Source: Symbiodinium natans (taxonomy: Eukaryota > Sar > Dinophyceae > Suessiales > Symbiodiniaceae). Taken from it: DNA of 64,000 bases. The notes under the pieces are model-generated. The model saw nothing but the letters and a program-made list of their open reading frames with translations, was not told the origin of the DNA and ran no database searches. The stretch covers positions 376,001-440,000 of the forward strand of contig CAJNDS010001990.1 in the NCBI GenBank assembly GCA_905221605.1. The letters run 5' to 3'. How positions within the stretch are numbered: position 1 is the stretch's first letter; every line of letters starts with the position of its first letter. Below are positions 21,985-32,980 of the stretch, one piece after another. The position numbers and the translations under genes were made by a program.

Positions 21985-22760
21985 GCGATTCATTGAATCA
22001 GGTTCCCCAGCATGCCACAGGAGGGTTTCCGAAAATAGGGGGGGGGGGGACCCTTTTACCCTAATTTTGAACCCTGAGAGGGGTGGGGGGACCCTTTTTC
22101 GGTGGGCCCCTATTGAAGGAATTCCAGTATGTGCGGGGCGTATTAGGCGGGGATCCCTTTTTTTCATTTTTTTTTTTGGGGGGGGGGGGGGAAATACCCA
22201 TATGGGCCTTTTTTAATGTTTTTCCAGACACGGTAGGGGTAGAAGAGGAAACCCTAAACCCCAAACCCCAAACCCTAAACCCTAAACCCTAAACCCTAAA
22301 CTCCAATGCTCTATAAAAAAAACCCAAGATCTGATCTGAGCAACCGAGGTCCTCCTTCATGTCGTCGGTGGGATCCATGAAGCGCTAGGCGGCGGGGCTT
22401 TTGGGGGTTTTAGGGTTTAGGGTTTAGGGTTTTTTGGGATTTCGGGTTTCAGGGACACCCCAAGACCTGATCAGCACCCTTTGTACAAGATTCCTGAAGC
22501 AAACTTCAGCAAAGCCTAAGGGTCCTAAGGGTCCATGTACCTCATTATTATAGACTTGGGCCCCAAACTCCCTATATAGGAGGCGCGTTAAGGCCCAAGT
22601 TAAAACCCTAAAGCCCGAAACCGTAACGCCTAAACCCTAGACCCTGAACCCGAAACCCTAGAGCTACACCTTTCTTCCCCGAAGGCCAAAGAAGGATCTC
22701 CACGTCATACCGCCCAAGCACTGTTTTTGTTTGCGAATTCGTCTCATGGTTTCACCGCAG
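21985..22760. other. Intron-like stretch
   Basis: G-runs near 22039, 22083 and 22176-22190 within mixed palindromic sequence, CCCTAAA block 22250-22303. An island at 22340-22385 is open on both strands and unresolved. Another at about 22685-22720 (KKDLHVIPPKHCF) may be an exon. Confidence 0.4.
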
Positions 22761-22801
22761 CTCCCGTGATGCTCAGAGGCCGGGCACTCTGGGAGTTCAG
22801 G
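22761..22801 (+). CDS. Small exon PVMLRGRALWEFR
   Basis: After TTCACCGCAG and directly before GTTTAGGGTTTAGGG, so the heptamer provides the donor. Only 41 nt. Confidence 0.5.
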
Positions 22802-23010
22802 GTTTAGGGTTTAGGGTCGTTTACGGTCCTAAAGGACTCTTGCCCTACCTTGGCCCAAAGGCCCAAAACTGTAGTTCCTTGTTGTTGGGGGTGCTTAATT
22901 CGATGTATACCCTAAACCCTGAACCCTGAACCCTAAACCCTAAGAGATAAGTAATTTAGGTACGCCCACCGCTCTTCCCCTCTCTCCCAGAGAAAGGAGC
23001 TGCAACCGGC

Positions 23011-23254
23011 ATATACGAACAGCCCCTAATAGGGATTCTAGGATCCCTTTTGGAATCTCTATGAAAGCCTGTTAGTCTAAGGGGAACGATTAAGGACTGT
23101 TAGTATAAGGCGGAATATCCTATTAAGGACTGTTAGAAACAGGGGGAACATCCTATTAAGGCCTGTTAGTATAAGGGGGAACATCCTATTAAGGACTGTC
23201 AGTATAAGGGGGAACATCAGATGAAGGACTGTGAGTATAAGGGGGAACATCCCA
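23011..23254. mobile_element. Family A element with five tandem right ends
   Basis: From 23087 a 33-bp unit of the type ATTAAGGACTGTTAGTATAA plus GGGGGAACATCC is repeated five times, with small differences (23090, 23125, 23158, 23191, 23224). The left end is degenerate (ATACGAACAGCCCCTAATAG). Confidence 0.8.
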
Positions 23255-23735
23255 AGTTATCTCAAACTCTAATCCCTAAACCCCCTGTGGGCCTTGCCTC
23301 CTCAGCTCCGGAACGCACACGCTGCATGCGCATGCGAAGGCTCTTCTGACTGCCGGTTCCTGTTGGGGTTTAGGCAGTCTAGGAGGGGTCATTCCAGGGA
23401 CCCTTAGATTTTAGACGACCAGATTGGAGTAGAAGATCCATATGTGGGCACTTGAATCAATAGTCTGCCGCTTTTGTTGGCGCCACAGGAATCTCTAAAA
23501 TGGAGGCCCTACCCTAAACCTTAAACCCTAAACCCTAAACCCTAAACCCTAAACCCGAAACCCTAAACCCTAAACCCTAAACCCTAAACCTTCATGGGCT
23601 CACGACGTTGAGATTCAGATCAACCCCCATACGCAGTGCGCCACAAGTTTCTTGTTGATGTGAGCCTTTAGAGGGCCCTCGGAGCCCTCCTCTTGCCGGT
23701 TGTTTTGCTGCTGCTTTGCCTTGGGCATTTTCCAG

Positions 23736-23765
23736 CAGTATCTGGGGCCGCACTGCGAAACTAAG
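23736..23765 (+). CDS. 30-nt exon QYLGPHCETK
   Basis: Pyrimidine-rich tract and TTTTCCAG before, AAG|GTTTAG after. Very short but with strong signals on both sides. An upstream island (23600-23660, AHDVEIQINPHTQCAT) may also code. Confidence 0.5.
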
Positions 23766-24346
23766 GTTTAGCCAGTTATGCTGGTACAGTATAGGCTTGA
23801 CATGGACTCGGTTCCACTCCTCCATATGGAAACTTGTACTGCTTGTACCACCCGTCCTAGCCTTACTTCCCATGATGTAAGACGGTTGGGGTTGATTGAG
23901 TTTTGTCATTTTGGGGCTGGCCTCAGCTTCTGCACTTGCACCAAGCATGGAATTCAGGCTTCTTGCTCGTAGGCCGTAGCACGCTTCTTGCTCGTTGGCC
24001 GCAGCAGGCGTAGACGATGGCTGTCAACAATAGGACAGCGCCGCGTGGCGACTTACCACAATCCTGAAAGAGTATGGCCACAGCACTAGTGATATACGAG
24101 CCTCGAACCCTAAGGGGTGGGGTTCTGCAAAATTGTGGCACCCAACTGGGATTCCTCTTATACTGCGGAGCTTTTGTTTCGGGCACCCAAAAAGAGACCA
24201 TAATTTGAGAATTGCACGAATGCTAAACCAGATCCCCTAGCCCACTAGGTGAATTGTGGGCAAGTCTGCCATGCGTTCGCACTCGGAGAATGCATTAGCA
24301 TTAGCATCCCGAAGCCCGAAACCCGAATCGCAACTCCACTTCTCAG

Positions 24347-24397
24347 CTTCTTGAGACATCGAGTCCTGTGGTGCAGGGCCCAGTCATTAGCGGTCAG
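24347..24397 (+). CDS. Exon LLETSSPVVQGPVISGQ
   Basis: 51 nt between CACTTCTCAG| and CAG|GTGTTT; TTTAGGG repeats follow at 24416. Function unknown. Confidence 0.5.
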
Positions 24398-25499
24398 GTG
24401 TTTGTGGTTATCTTGGGTTTAGGGTTTAGGGTTCAGGGGTACGAACCACCAGTACTTTCAGTGCCTCTAAGCTTTCAACCCTGAGTCTTAACCCCAAACA
24501 AGGCAACTGCAATCTATAGGGTCTAATCACACCCGAAGCATCCCCCAAAAAGAAAAAGGAGTCTCAAGATTTCCTTGCTCTTATTGCCTGCCTCAAGAGG
24601 GCTTCTTCAGTGCCTCGCTGTTCCTGGCATAGGCCTTGGGCTTCTAGGATTTGGGGCTTCCAGGGCTTCGGGCTTCTAGGGCTTTGGGCTTCTAGGTTCT
24701 TAGCGTTTTTCGGGTCTAAGGTGAAGGGTTTTGGGGTTTAGGGAGTTGGCATGTCACCCTAAATGTTTTCTTCTTCATGGCAGAGCTTACCCAATGCCTA
24801 GAGCCCACCAAAGTTTGTAGGGCTTATAGGGCCGCTTCTGGGACTCCCACTCTGGCCGCGGAATCTACTATTTGTTTAAGAACCCCAAAAGAAAAAATGA
24901 TAATCCCTACTTTGCCCTTAATAAGGAATATTCGTTTGTATTTTTTGGGTGGGAATTTCTTAAGCAATTAGTAACTAGTAGGAAGGGCTGCACCCGACGG
25001 GTCTCCAGTGGATTTGCACCAGAGCTCCCAGCGAGATCAAGAAACAGCAAGCTCAAGAGAGAGGATTCTCGGGGTTCTAGGCCGCTAAACCTAAACCCTA
25101 AACCCTAAACCCTAAACCCTAAACCCTAAACCCTAAACCCTAAACCCTAAACAGGCTTAGGAGCCCCCCTCGACTGGCATGCGTTCTGAATTGTGTGACG
25201 ATGTGAACACGGGCCGTGGTCTTTATGGGGTTGGGGTTGAGGGTTCGGGTTTAGGGTTTAGGGTTTAGCGTCTAGGGTTTAGGTTTAGGGTTTCGGGTTT
25301 AGGGTTTAGGGTTTAGGGATCCCGCAAGCACCCTTAGAACCCTACCCTATACGTCCAGACTTCCAGGGACCTAATCATTGAGTCCTTACGAGTTTTAGGA
25401 ACCTAACTCTGAAGTCCTTGGAATGTATAGGGCCTTATCTGCATAGCTGTCCTGACCTTGGATTAGGCATGGGATTTCGGGCCATTCCGGGGGATTGAG
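24398..25499. other. Intron-like stretch
   Basis: Unique sequence with ORFs of 64-78 codons (24777-25108) not recognised, a CCCTAAA array (25086-25152), a small island (25155-25225), a TTTAGGG array (25240-25320), and a family E palindrome (25345-25440). Confidence 0.45.
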
Positions 25500-25650
25500 G
25501 GATTGGCCAAAGAATGCCGCGACCGCAAGCTGTGGACTGCGCTTAGAGGGTTTAGGGCTCCCTAATGAAGCTTCCAGGGGTACTTCCAGGGACCTGATGA
25601 GTCCTTAAGGGTCCAGAAACCTAGCTATTATAGGTGCCTGAAGTAGAAGG
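25345..25650. repeat. Two family E palindromes
   Basis: ACTTCCAGGGACCTAATCAT with GAGTCCTTACGAG... at 25358-25440, and ACTTCCAGGGACCTGATGAG with GTCCTTAAGGGTCC at 25582-25650. They flank the exon at 25500-25549; an inverted relative lies at 26430-26455. Confidence 0.55.
25500..25549 (+). CDS. Exon GLAKECRDRKLWTALR
   Basis: After GATTGAG| and before GGTTTAGGG. Open in the frame given and one other. Between two family E palindromes. Confidence 0.45.
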
Positions 25651-25889
25651 ATTTATAGTGTTTGCCCACGACTGCTCTGGCCCAAGCATGAGAAGGTATA
25701 TATGGACCGACTGGGGTAGTCACTGTCGGACTGCAGGCTAGACATCGTGGACAGGTCAGTAACGGGAAGAGCTCCACCATGGTTTTAGGGTTTGATTTAG
25801 GGTTTAGGGTTTAGGGTTTAGGGTTTAGGGTTTAGGGTTTAGGGTTACTTCGTATGTCCCAAAGAAGTGGCCATCTGCCTGCGCCGTAG

Positions 25890-25992
25890 AAAATGCTCAA
25901 AGAAGCCTGGGCCGTGCGAGGGCATGGAATGTCGAAGTATGCGCGTGACTTGCCCCTCCTGTTCGGAATATGCGCCGCGCTTACTGCTTCAG
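25890..25992 (+). CDS. Exon MLKEAWAVRGHGMSKYARDL
   Basis: After GCCGTAG; continues PLLFGICAALTAS and ends at TTCAG just before CCCTAAA. TTTAGGG array upstream (25790-25847). A hydrophobic end suggests a membrane or buried segment. A longer alternative Cys-rich frame is open as well. Confidence 0.5.
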
Positions 25993-26099
25993 CCCTAAAC
26001 CCAAACCCTAAACCCTAAACCCTAAACCCTAAACCCTAAACCCTAAACCCTAAACCCTAAACCTTCAGTCAGCAACTCATGGCCCCCCCGTGGCTTCAG

Positions 26100-26171
26100 C
26101 TCGATCCGACTTGGCAAAGGTGCCTTCCTTGCACACATTCGGCCGCAGTTCTCGGCCTTTCAGGAGGACCC
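26100..26171 (+). CDS. Exon-like island IRLGKGAFLAHIRPQFSAF
   Basis: After GGCTTCAG and downstream of a CCCTAAA array (25995-26062). Three frames are open, so the translation is uncertain. A 26-base C run follows at 26179-26204. Confidence 0.4.
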
Positions 26172-26876
26172 CTGCGCGCCCCCCCCCCCCCCCCCCCCCC
26201 CCCCGACGCCCGCGATGAAGAAACAGCCTAGTGTTCACCCTAAACCCTACACCCTAAACCCTAAACCCTAAACCCTAAACCCTAAACCCTAAACCCTTCA
26301 GCTCGCAACATGGGTCTTTCGCGGTTGGCCCACAGACTTGACACCTACAACATACCCAATCCCAGACCCTACTTCGAACCTACACCGTAACCTCTTCGCA
26401 AGTTTTCAGCTACCAGAACCCCCCTCTTAATGATGAGGTCCCTGGAAGTATAGGGATTCCCGGGCATGTAAGTTACAGTACGTAGGCCCTTCAACATGGT
26501 AGGGTCGCTATCTGTGCCCCACCTGTTTTTTTTTGGCAAAAGCTTCATACCATGAAACTCAAGCTCCGACTGCAGCCCGAAGCTTATACTATGGAGCGGG
26601 ATGATCTCCTGAACCCTAAACTCTCAATGAACATTTAGGGTTTAGGGTTTAGGGTTTAGGGCTTAGGGTTTAGGGTTCAGGGTTTAGTATACAAAGCGAA
26701 CTCACAAGAATGCACACGAAGCTCGTGGTTACACGGGTATCTGTGTGTCGGAGAGTTCTTGAGCCCTTAAAGACTCTACTGCAAGCCCTAAACCCTTAAC
26801 CCTGAAACCTAACCCTAAACGCTCGACCCTACGCCCTTGGCCCCAATCCTGAAGAACCTGAACCCAAACCCCACAG

Positions 26877-26970
26877 GACCGGCCGGGCCTGGATGCCTTT
26901 CCGGGTGCGCCGAACTGGCTCGTCTACCCATGGGAGCCCCCCTTCGCCCCTGGTATCGAAAGACGGCCTG
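26877..26970 (+). CDS. Exon DRPGLDAFPGAPNWLVYPWE
   Basis: After CCCCACAG and before GG|GTGGGG. Continues PPFAPGIERRPGW. A very protein-like Pro/Trp-rich segment; TTTAGGG repeats begin at 26988. An upstream island near 26577-26610 (PEAYTMERDDLLN) may also code. Confidence 0.6.
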
Positions 26971-26984
26971 GGTGGGGGGGGTTA

Positions 26985-27230
26985 GGGTTTAGGGGCTTGG
27001 GGGTCTAGGGTTTGAGGGTGCAGGGTTTAGGGGTCTAGGGTTTAGGGGTTCAGGGTTGAGGGTTTAGAGGTTTAAGGTTGAGGGCTTAGGGGTTCAGGGT
27101 TTAGGGTTTAGGCGTTTAGGGGTTAGGGGTTTAGGGCTTAGGGGTTTAGGGGTTTAGGGGTTTAGGGGTTTAGGGGTTTAGGGTTTAGGGGTTTAGGGGT
27201 TTAGGGGTTTGGGTTAGGGGTTTGGGGGAG
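26985..27230 (+). repeat. Degenerate TTTAGGGG / TTTAGGG array
   Basis: About 245 bp, mostly an 8-bp GGTTTAGG variant with GTCTAGGG and GTTCAGGG interspersed. Confidence 0.9.
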
Positions 27231-28422
27231 TCAAGTTACTCGTGGAGTTTGTGTTCCGCGTCTCGTTCTTGGGGGCTTTCTGGCTTCCTAAATATGAGGT
27301 CCCAAGGCTCTACTAGTTGCATAAGAACTCCCTCCAAAATAGCAAGCATTCTTGAGTATAAGGCCAGTATAGGGATGATTGTCTTGAGTTTTTGGGTGGT
27401 TCTTAAGCCAAACAGTAGGGTTTGAGTGTTGCTTTTGCGGCTTCAGGCAGACCTTGTTCCATCTGTGAGTCTTTCAGATTGCGCTGCAGGGCTTGTACGT
27501 TTTGACAAGTCACTTGGGGACAAAACCCTAAAACCTAATCCCTAAACCCTAAACCCTAAACCCTAACAAAGTTTCAGCAACGCACAAACAGTAGCAGTGC
27601 TCCTGCTGCAAGGCGGCTATATGGATTCAGTTTTGAAGGGTCTAGGTAGGTCTGCACGTCTGCTGTGCTAGCGCCGTAGGTATCCGCAACTTCAAGCACG
27701 ATGCCTTGCAGCGGGATTCTGGGTCATGGCCGGCCAGGATTTAAAAAAAAGGCCACAGAGCGCACAAGAAGCCCTAACCTACATTGACCTACGGAGGTGA
27801 GCTGGGACTCCAGAACGCCCTAAGAATCCGAAGGCGAAGGCACAGGTTACGATTTCGCAGTACATTGCAGTCAATGCAATCCATGGATGTTGATTTGACT
27901 TCATTTCGCTTGCAGCAGAGGCTGGTACATGCGGGAGGTGCTGGACTCAGATAAGTGACATGGGCTTTCGGCACACATGTACTCACTGTGGTACTCACGG
28001 TTCTTTGGGAGTCGAAGACCATTAGTGCCATAAGTCGTGCGAATGCATTGCGAACCATATCCATCCCAGTGATTGGGAGTTGTGCATCGTGCGATCATGA
28101 GGCATGTACAGGAAAGTCGTCGTGCTTGTGTTGCAGTGGATGAACAATTGTCTTGCTTGTGATTTTAATGCTGGGTTTGATGTCTTGTCCCACAGCACAA
28201 ACAACAAGGACGACAGCAGCAGCACCGCCGCCGCCGCCACCACCACCACCACCACCACCAACGACAAACGGCAAACGACAAGCGACAAGCGACAAGCGAC
28301 AAGCGACAAGCGACAAGCGACAAGCGACAAGCGACAAACGACAAACGACAACCACAACGACGACGCATCGAAGCAACGACTATGACGACGACGACGACAA
28401 CGACCACGACGACGACGACGAT

Positions 28423-28502
<80 letters not shown>

Positions 28503-28869
28503 TTACGACGATTGCGACGATTACGAGCACAACCACGATCACGACCACAACGACGACCGTAGAATTGCGCCATGAGCATACCGCCGCGCCGCCGCTCATG
28601 GGATGTCGATCACATCTACACACAAAACCATCTGAGCTAGAGCAAGTGTCTTGCGAAGGCCCAAGATCATCCAAGGTGTGCGGGTTCTAACTTCCAGGAT
28701 CTAGTTAAATATCCCCCCCTTTGCGAATCATTTTGTGTTTTTTGTTTATATAAACCCCAAGAGGATAGTAAAAAGATTCTTTTCTAAATATTAAGCGGCC
28801 TCAAGCTTCAGGATGTCCGCCATGGAAAGCCACATCTGTCTCCCACGCTTGCACCACAAACCCTCAGCC
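27231..28869. other. Unique and simple-sequence stretch, no gene recognised
   Basis: 27231-28150 is unique; several ORFs of 60-90 codons on both strands overlap and are not recognised. 28185-28560 is simple repeats. The long ORFs of 140-185 codons here are poly-Thr, poly-Asp, poly-Arg or poly-Val readings of GAC repeats and are rejected as genes. Confidence 0.5.
28265..28545. repeat. GACAAGC heptamer followed by (GAC)n microsatellite
   Basis: About nine GACAAGC units (28277-28336), then GAC/ACG triplets nearly uninterrupted from 28381 to 28500. The first unit shares the CGACAA core with the region at 10540-11130. Confidence 0.9.
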
Positions 28870-29035
28870 TTGAAATGTTCCCCCTTCTACTAACAGTCCT
28901 TGAAAGTGATGATGGTCGGGGGTACTATAATCCCTATTAAGGACTCTTAGGAAGGGGGAACATCCCAACCCTGAACCCTAAACCCAATTACGATCCCGAG
29001 TAGGGACTGTTAGTAGATGGGGGGAACATCCCAAC
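28870..29035. mobile_element. Family A element plus an adjacent half copy
   Basis: Full copy 28870-28968 (left end degenerate TTGAAATGTTCCCCC, right end GGGGGAACATCCCAA). A right-half copy follows at 28991-29035, separated by CCCTAAACCC. Confidence 0.75.
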
Positions 29036-29092
29036 CTTCAGCCCGTAAACCCTTCCGCAGTACGCCCCCCCCCCGCCCCCCCACATCCCAAG

Positions 29093-29159
29093 ATGCCTCG
29101 CTGGCAAGGATCCCTTCCGACATACAGCGGGTCATCCAGCATGCGTTCCGGCTGCAGGG
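29093..29159 (+). CDS. Exon ASLARIPSDIQRVIQHAFRL
   Basis: After CATCCCAAG; ends CTGCAGG|GTTTAGGG with a heptamer donor and an array of eight TTTAGGG copies. Amphipathic helix-like segment. Function unknown. Confidence 0.6.
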
Positions 29160-29489
29160 TTTAGGGTTTAGGGTTTAGGGTTTAGGGTTTAGGGTTTAGG
29201 GTTTAGGGTTTAGGGGGGGGGGGGGGGGGGAGCCCCTCCGGCTGAGTAGGGAGTTTGATGCCATGGACCTTTTATACGTATTACGTACAATTTTACATAC
29301 ATCATAAATATGTTGATACTACATACTCTATTTTGCGGTGTATGAAATATGGGGGGGGTTTCTGAAATTAGGGCTACCCTGTTTGGGGTCCGTATTATAG
29401 GGAACCCCACTATTTGGTGGTTCTATATTGGGGGTCCCGCATTTTCGTAAACCCTCATATATGCTATACAATAGACAATGTACATTCAG

Positions 29490-29576
29490 CCCTGCGAAAG
29501 GTCGGGCAGGACGATGCGAAGCGCGAAGTGCTTCGGGTCAGATTGGCCGACGAGTGGCCTTGCAGGAAAAGGAAGT
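29490..29576 (+). CDS. Exon LRKVGQDDAKREVLRVRLAD
   Basis: After TACATTCAG and before AAGT|GTAAGG, both good signals. Continues EWPCRKRK. Function unknown. Confidence 0.65.
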
Positions 29577-29579
29577 GTA

Positions 29580-30406
29580 AGGTTTGGGCTTTAGGGTTTG
29601 GGGTTTAGGGGGCTTAGGGCTTAGAGTGTTTTCAGGAATTTGAGGGGGGATTCAGAAATTCAGGGCTCTGCCATTCGGCTTGGGGTTGAAAATGTTCAGA
29701 GGAGTGGTCGGCTTAAGGAGGGGCAATCTTTGGGGGGCTTTCAAAAAAGCAGGGTTCCCATTCTCAGTAGACCCTTGAGGGACATTATATATTTCCCCTT
29801 TTTTTGGTAATGCAAGCAACCATATATTACTCCTTATTGGGGTTAAGAGGATCATATCCAGGAATATTTTCCGAGGGTTGTAAGGGCCATCCTGGCACCG
29901 ATACCCTGCAAAAGAAGTGTTCAGTATCAAGGGGAAGCAAGCAAAGGGAGCTCAAAGCATCTAATGGTGAAATAGGTCATTGGTCCTGGGTTCTTGGTTT
30001 GGGCACCCATTGCTACTGTAGGGGCATCAACCAACACAGAGTTGGTGGCTGGCCTAAAGGCTCCACTGTAGCAGGGATTCGGGTGTCTCAGCTTTAGAGT
30101 CGTATACAATAACCCTAACCCTAAACCCAAAGCCCCAACGATGGAGGACCATGACGAGCCCCAAACTCACTCCGTCAGAGTATTCCATTCCAGCAAGCCT
30201 CTAGAAGGCCTAAGTAATAGCAGACCGCCTCCAGTTTCTAAACCCAAGCCCCAAACCCCAAACCATAAACCCTGAACCCTGAAGCCTGAACCCTGCACCC
30301 TTAACCCTAAGCCCCACCCCCTACACCCTAAACCGAGGCATATGACGCTTGCTGAATCACAGCTCTTGGCACAACAAGCGTAGCTCGGCGCACATGGCCC
30401 CTACAG
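29580..30406. other. Intron-like stretch
   Basis: Mixed unique sequence with a few degenerate TTTAGGG/CCCTAAA motifs (29588-29625, 30108-30125, 30238-30335). ORFs of 67-97 codons on both strands are not recognised. Confidence 0.45.
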
Positions 30407-30446
30407 CTGCCTGACGCCCTGATGTTTGAATACCAGATGATGCTGC
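30407..30446 (+). CDS. Small exon LPDALMFEYQMML
   Basis: After CCCCTACAG and before CTGC|GTATAT. 40 nt, one convincing frame. Confidence 0.45.
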
Positions 30447-30626
30447 GTATATATATATATACATATACATAGATATGTATATGTATGCATGTATATATTT
30501 ATACAAAAATGTTTATTTATTTGTTTATTGATTCATTTATTCCCCACCTTCGGTGTGGGGCTGTTAGATGTTAAACTCAACTCTTCTCCTCGCCCGGAAC
30601 TCTTCTCCTCGCCCGGTCTACTCCTA

Positions 30627-30797
30627 GAGACTCCCTGGAGTGCCCAACCCCAGAGACTCCCTGGAGTGCCCGACCCCAGAGACTTTCTGGAGTGCCCAAC
30701 CCCACAGACCCTGCAGACCCAGAGACTCCCTGGAGTGCCCAACCCCAGAGACTCCTGGAGTGCCCAGCCCCAGAGACTCCCTGGAGTGCCCAACCCC
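30627..30797. repeat. Tandem repeat, unit about 27-28 bp
   Basis: Six imperfect copies of CCAGAGACTCCCTGGAGTGC plus CCAACC. Each unit contains the palindrome ACTCCCTGGAGT. Followed by AT-rich sequence with TATATA runs (30447-31080 region). Confidence 0.85.
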
Positions 30798-31100
30798 AAT
30801 TGCAAGCAAAAACTAAGAAAGCATATTTGAATCAATGTGACTGTGTTTGAACATCTGATTTGTGCTCTTTCCTTGTAACGAGGAGCAAGGTCGGGATGTT
30901 CGAAGTAAAAATATTTTAGTTTTATATACATACAAGAAATTATGTAGGTATAGGGTCTGTGTTGGGATTGTATAAACAATTTACGTAGACATTTATGCCA
31001 CCATATATATATATATACATATGTAGATATTTTTTAAAAGAGGTATGTAGGGTCTATTTTTGGGTTGTATATGAGTTAGGGTAGCAAGATCTCTTCGCAG

Positions 31101-31335
31101 GCTTTGCGGCCTTGACAGCGTTGCGAAGTCGATCGGCTGGACGATGCTCGTCTGTGAGCCAGCAGGGTAAAGTTTTGGGGTTTAGGTTTTAGGGTTTAGG
31201 GTTTAGGGTTTGGGGTTTGGGGTTTAGGTTTTGGGGTTTAGGGTTTAGGGTTTGGGGTTTAGGGTCTAGGGTCTAGGGTCTAGGGTCTAGGGCAGCTTGG
31301 GCATCCCAAAGAAGCTGACGCTTCTCGCCCAAAGC
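31101..31335 (+). CDS. Two exons separated by a TTTAGGG-filled intron
   Basis: Exon 31101-31166 (CTTCGCAG| to |GTAAAG; LCGLDSVAKSIGWTMLVCEP) and exon 31296-31335 (GGGCAG| to AGC|GTAAGT; LGIPKKLTLLAQS) join in frame through AG. The 129-nt intron is almost wholly TTTAGGG, TTTGGGG and TCTAGGG heptamers. This is the clearest short intron made of telomere-like repeat with a non-repeat donor. Confidence 0.7.
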
Positions 31336-31876
31336 GTAAGTGTGATAGCTTTGTCCAAGGCCTTTTTCCATGATTTCGACTTCTCTTATAATGTCCTATA
31401 ATTCCGTATAATTTCCTATAAATTGCTATACAGTAATTTCCTGTGTAGCTATCGCTAACCCCGAAAGAACTCCTGATCCGCACAACACGCAATGCCAGTG
31501 GGCATGCCAATCTTTCGCTCTGTCGGTCCTGCAATCCGTGCACGTTTTGTACATATACACATATATATATATATATGTATATGTATATGTAAAGAGATAT
31601 GTATGATGATGATCTACTATATTAATAAGGGCTGCGGTGGGTTCATTGGGGGAGGGGGACCCTATACATAACATATATATATATATATCTCTTGGATGAG
31701 AAGCAACTCCATCAGTCTAAGCCATTGAGAACCCTTTAAGCCCTCGCGAAGCGTTCAGGGCTTAGAGATGTCTTGAGTCAAGAAACATCTGCTGTAAGCT
31801 CCTCTCATGATTTAGGGTTTAGGGTTTAGGGTTTAGGGAGCTATCCAAACCCAAGCCCTCAACCGTGCGTGTCCAG

Positions 31877-32186
31877 GAGGCCACACGTGGCAGACAACAT
31901 GTTTCGCATGAGCGGCTTGGCTTCAGGTGCTTGGAGGTTCAGGGTACTTATTAGCCGGTTATAGCTGTACTTATAACTCTACTTCTAGGGCGCTTAAGGG
32001 GCTTCTAAGTGGGTCAGAAGCACAGTTCTAACCCTAAACCCTACACCCTAAACCCTAAACCCCAAACCCTAAACCCTAAACCCTAAACCCTAAACCCCAA
32101 GGTTAACAAGTACCATGAACCTCCAGGTTGCCTCACTGCGAGGCACACAATTGTCCGCAGCAGGCGAGGCAATTGCACGGCTTCAG
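31877..32186 (+). CDS. Two exons separated by a family B intron
   Basis: Exon 31877-31926 (GTCCAG| to TTCAG|GTGCTTGG) and exon 32127-32186 (CCTCCAG| to CTTCAG|). Each has more than one open frame (for example RPHVADNMFRMSGLAS and VASLRGTQLSAAGEAIARLQ), so the exact translation is open. The intron 31927-32126 coincides with a family B element. Confidence 0.5.
31930..32126. mobile_element. Family B element acting as an intron, with nested CCCTAAA array
   Basis: Ends CTTGGAGGTTCAGGGTACTT and AAGTACCATGAACCTCCAG. The outer ends coincide with GT (two bases upstream) and AG splice dinucleotides. About nine CCCTAAA-type heptamers (32032-32100) sit inside the element. Confidence 0.7.
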
Positions 32187-32240
32187 GGGCAGTATTAAAA
32201 TACATTACATCTACATATACACCTATATACATATATATAT

Positions 32241-32275
<35 letters not shown>

Positions 32276-32477
32276 TATATATATATACATATATGTAATA
32301 TCATGTACGTTACATGGCTAAATCCAGATGTGCATATGCAACTTATGCATATGCGCATAGTTTTGTGCCCGCTGGGCACTCTGCCTTTCGGTTTTTTCTC
32401 GCTTCGAGGGCGGAGGTGGGAGTGCTGCGGCTCTTTTGTTCTGTCGGTTCAAGTCCAGGGGTACTTTGTGAAATCGG

Positions 32478-32965
32478 TTTAGGGTTTAGGGTTTAGGGTT
32501 TAGGGTTTAGGGTTTAGGGTTTAGGGTTTAGGGTTTAGGGTTGCCACTGATGAGGGGGGGCTCTTAGGCAAGACCAACAAACGAAGAGACCTTCTCTTGC
32601 ATGCTTACCCTCTGCAATCTCAAAAGCCCTCAAGCCCCTGCCCCAAAAGGATCCTAGAGGACCCTAACGGATGAGGGTTTAGGTTTTAGGGTTTAGGGTT
32701 TAGGGTTTAGGGTTTAGGGTTTAGGGTTTAGGGTCAGGGTTTAGGGCTTAGGGTTTAGGGCTTAGGGTTTAGGTAGAGGACCCTTCGCATCTGACGGATG
32801 CGTCAGACAGACCGTGCTCCAAAGTGAGCATGAGTCGGCACAGGTCCGATTTCCCGTATCCGATGAGTTGAAGGGGGGTTTAGGGTTTAGGGTTTAGGGT
32901 TTAGGGTTTAGGGTTTAGGGTTTAGGGTTTAGGGTTTAGGGTTTAGGGTTTAGGGTTTAGGGATT
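32478..32965 (+). repeat. Three TTTAGGG arrays
   Basis: Perfect or near-perfect arrays at 32478-32541, 32676-32775 and 32879-32962, all the same orientation, with about 100 bp of unique sequence between them. Confidence 0.9.
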
Positions 32966-32980
32966 CCAGGGTTGAGATTA

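Noticed and set aside
22340..22385. Exon reading TEVLLHVVGGIHEALGG or, on the minus strand, FMDPTDDMKEDLG
   Set aside because: Both strands look equally protein-like and splice sites are not clear.
28022..28690. ORFs of 93-185 codons (poly-Asp, poly-Thr, poly-Arg, poly-Val)
   Set aside because: All come from the (GAC)n and GACAAGC repeats; none has complex sequence outside the repeat.
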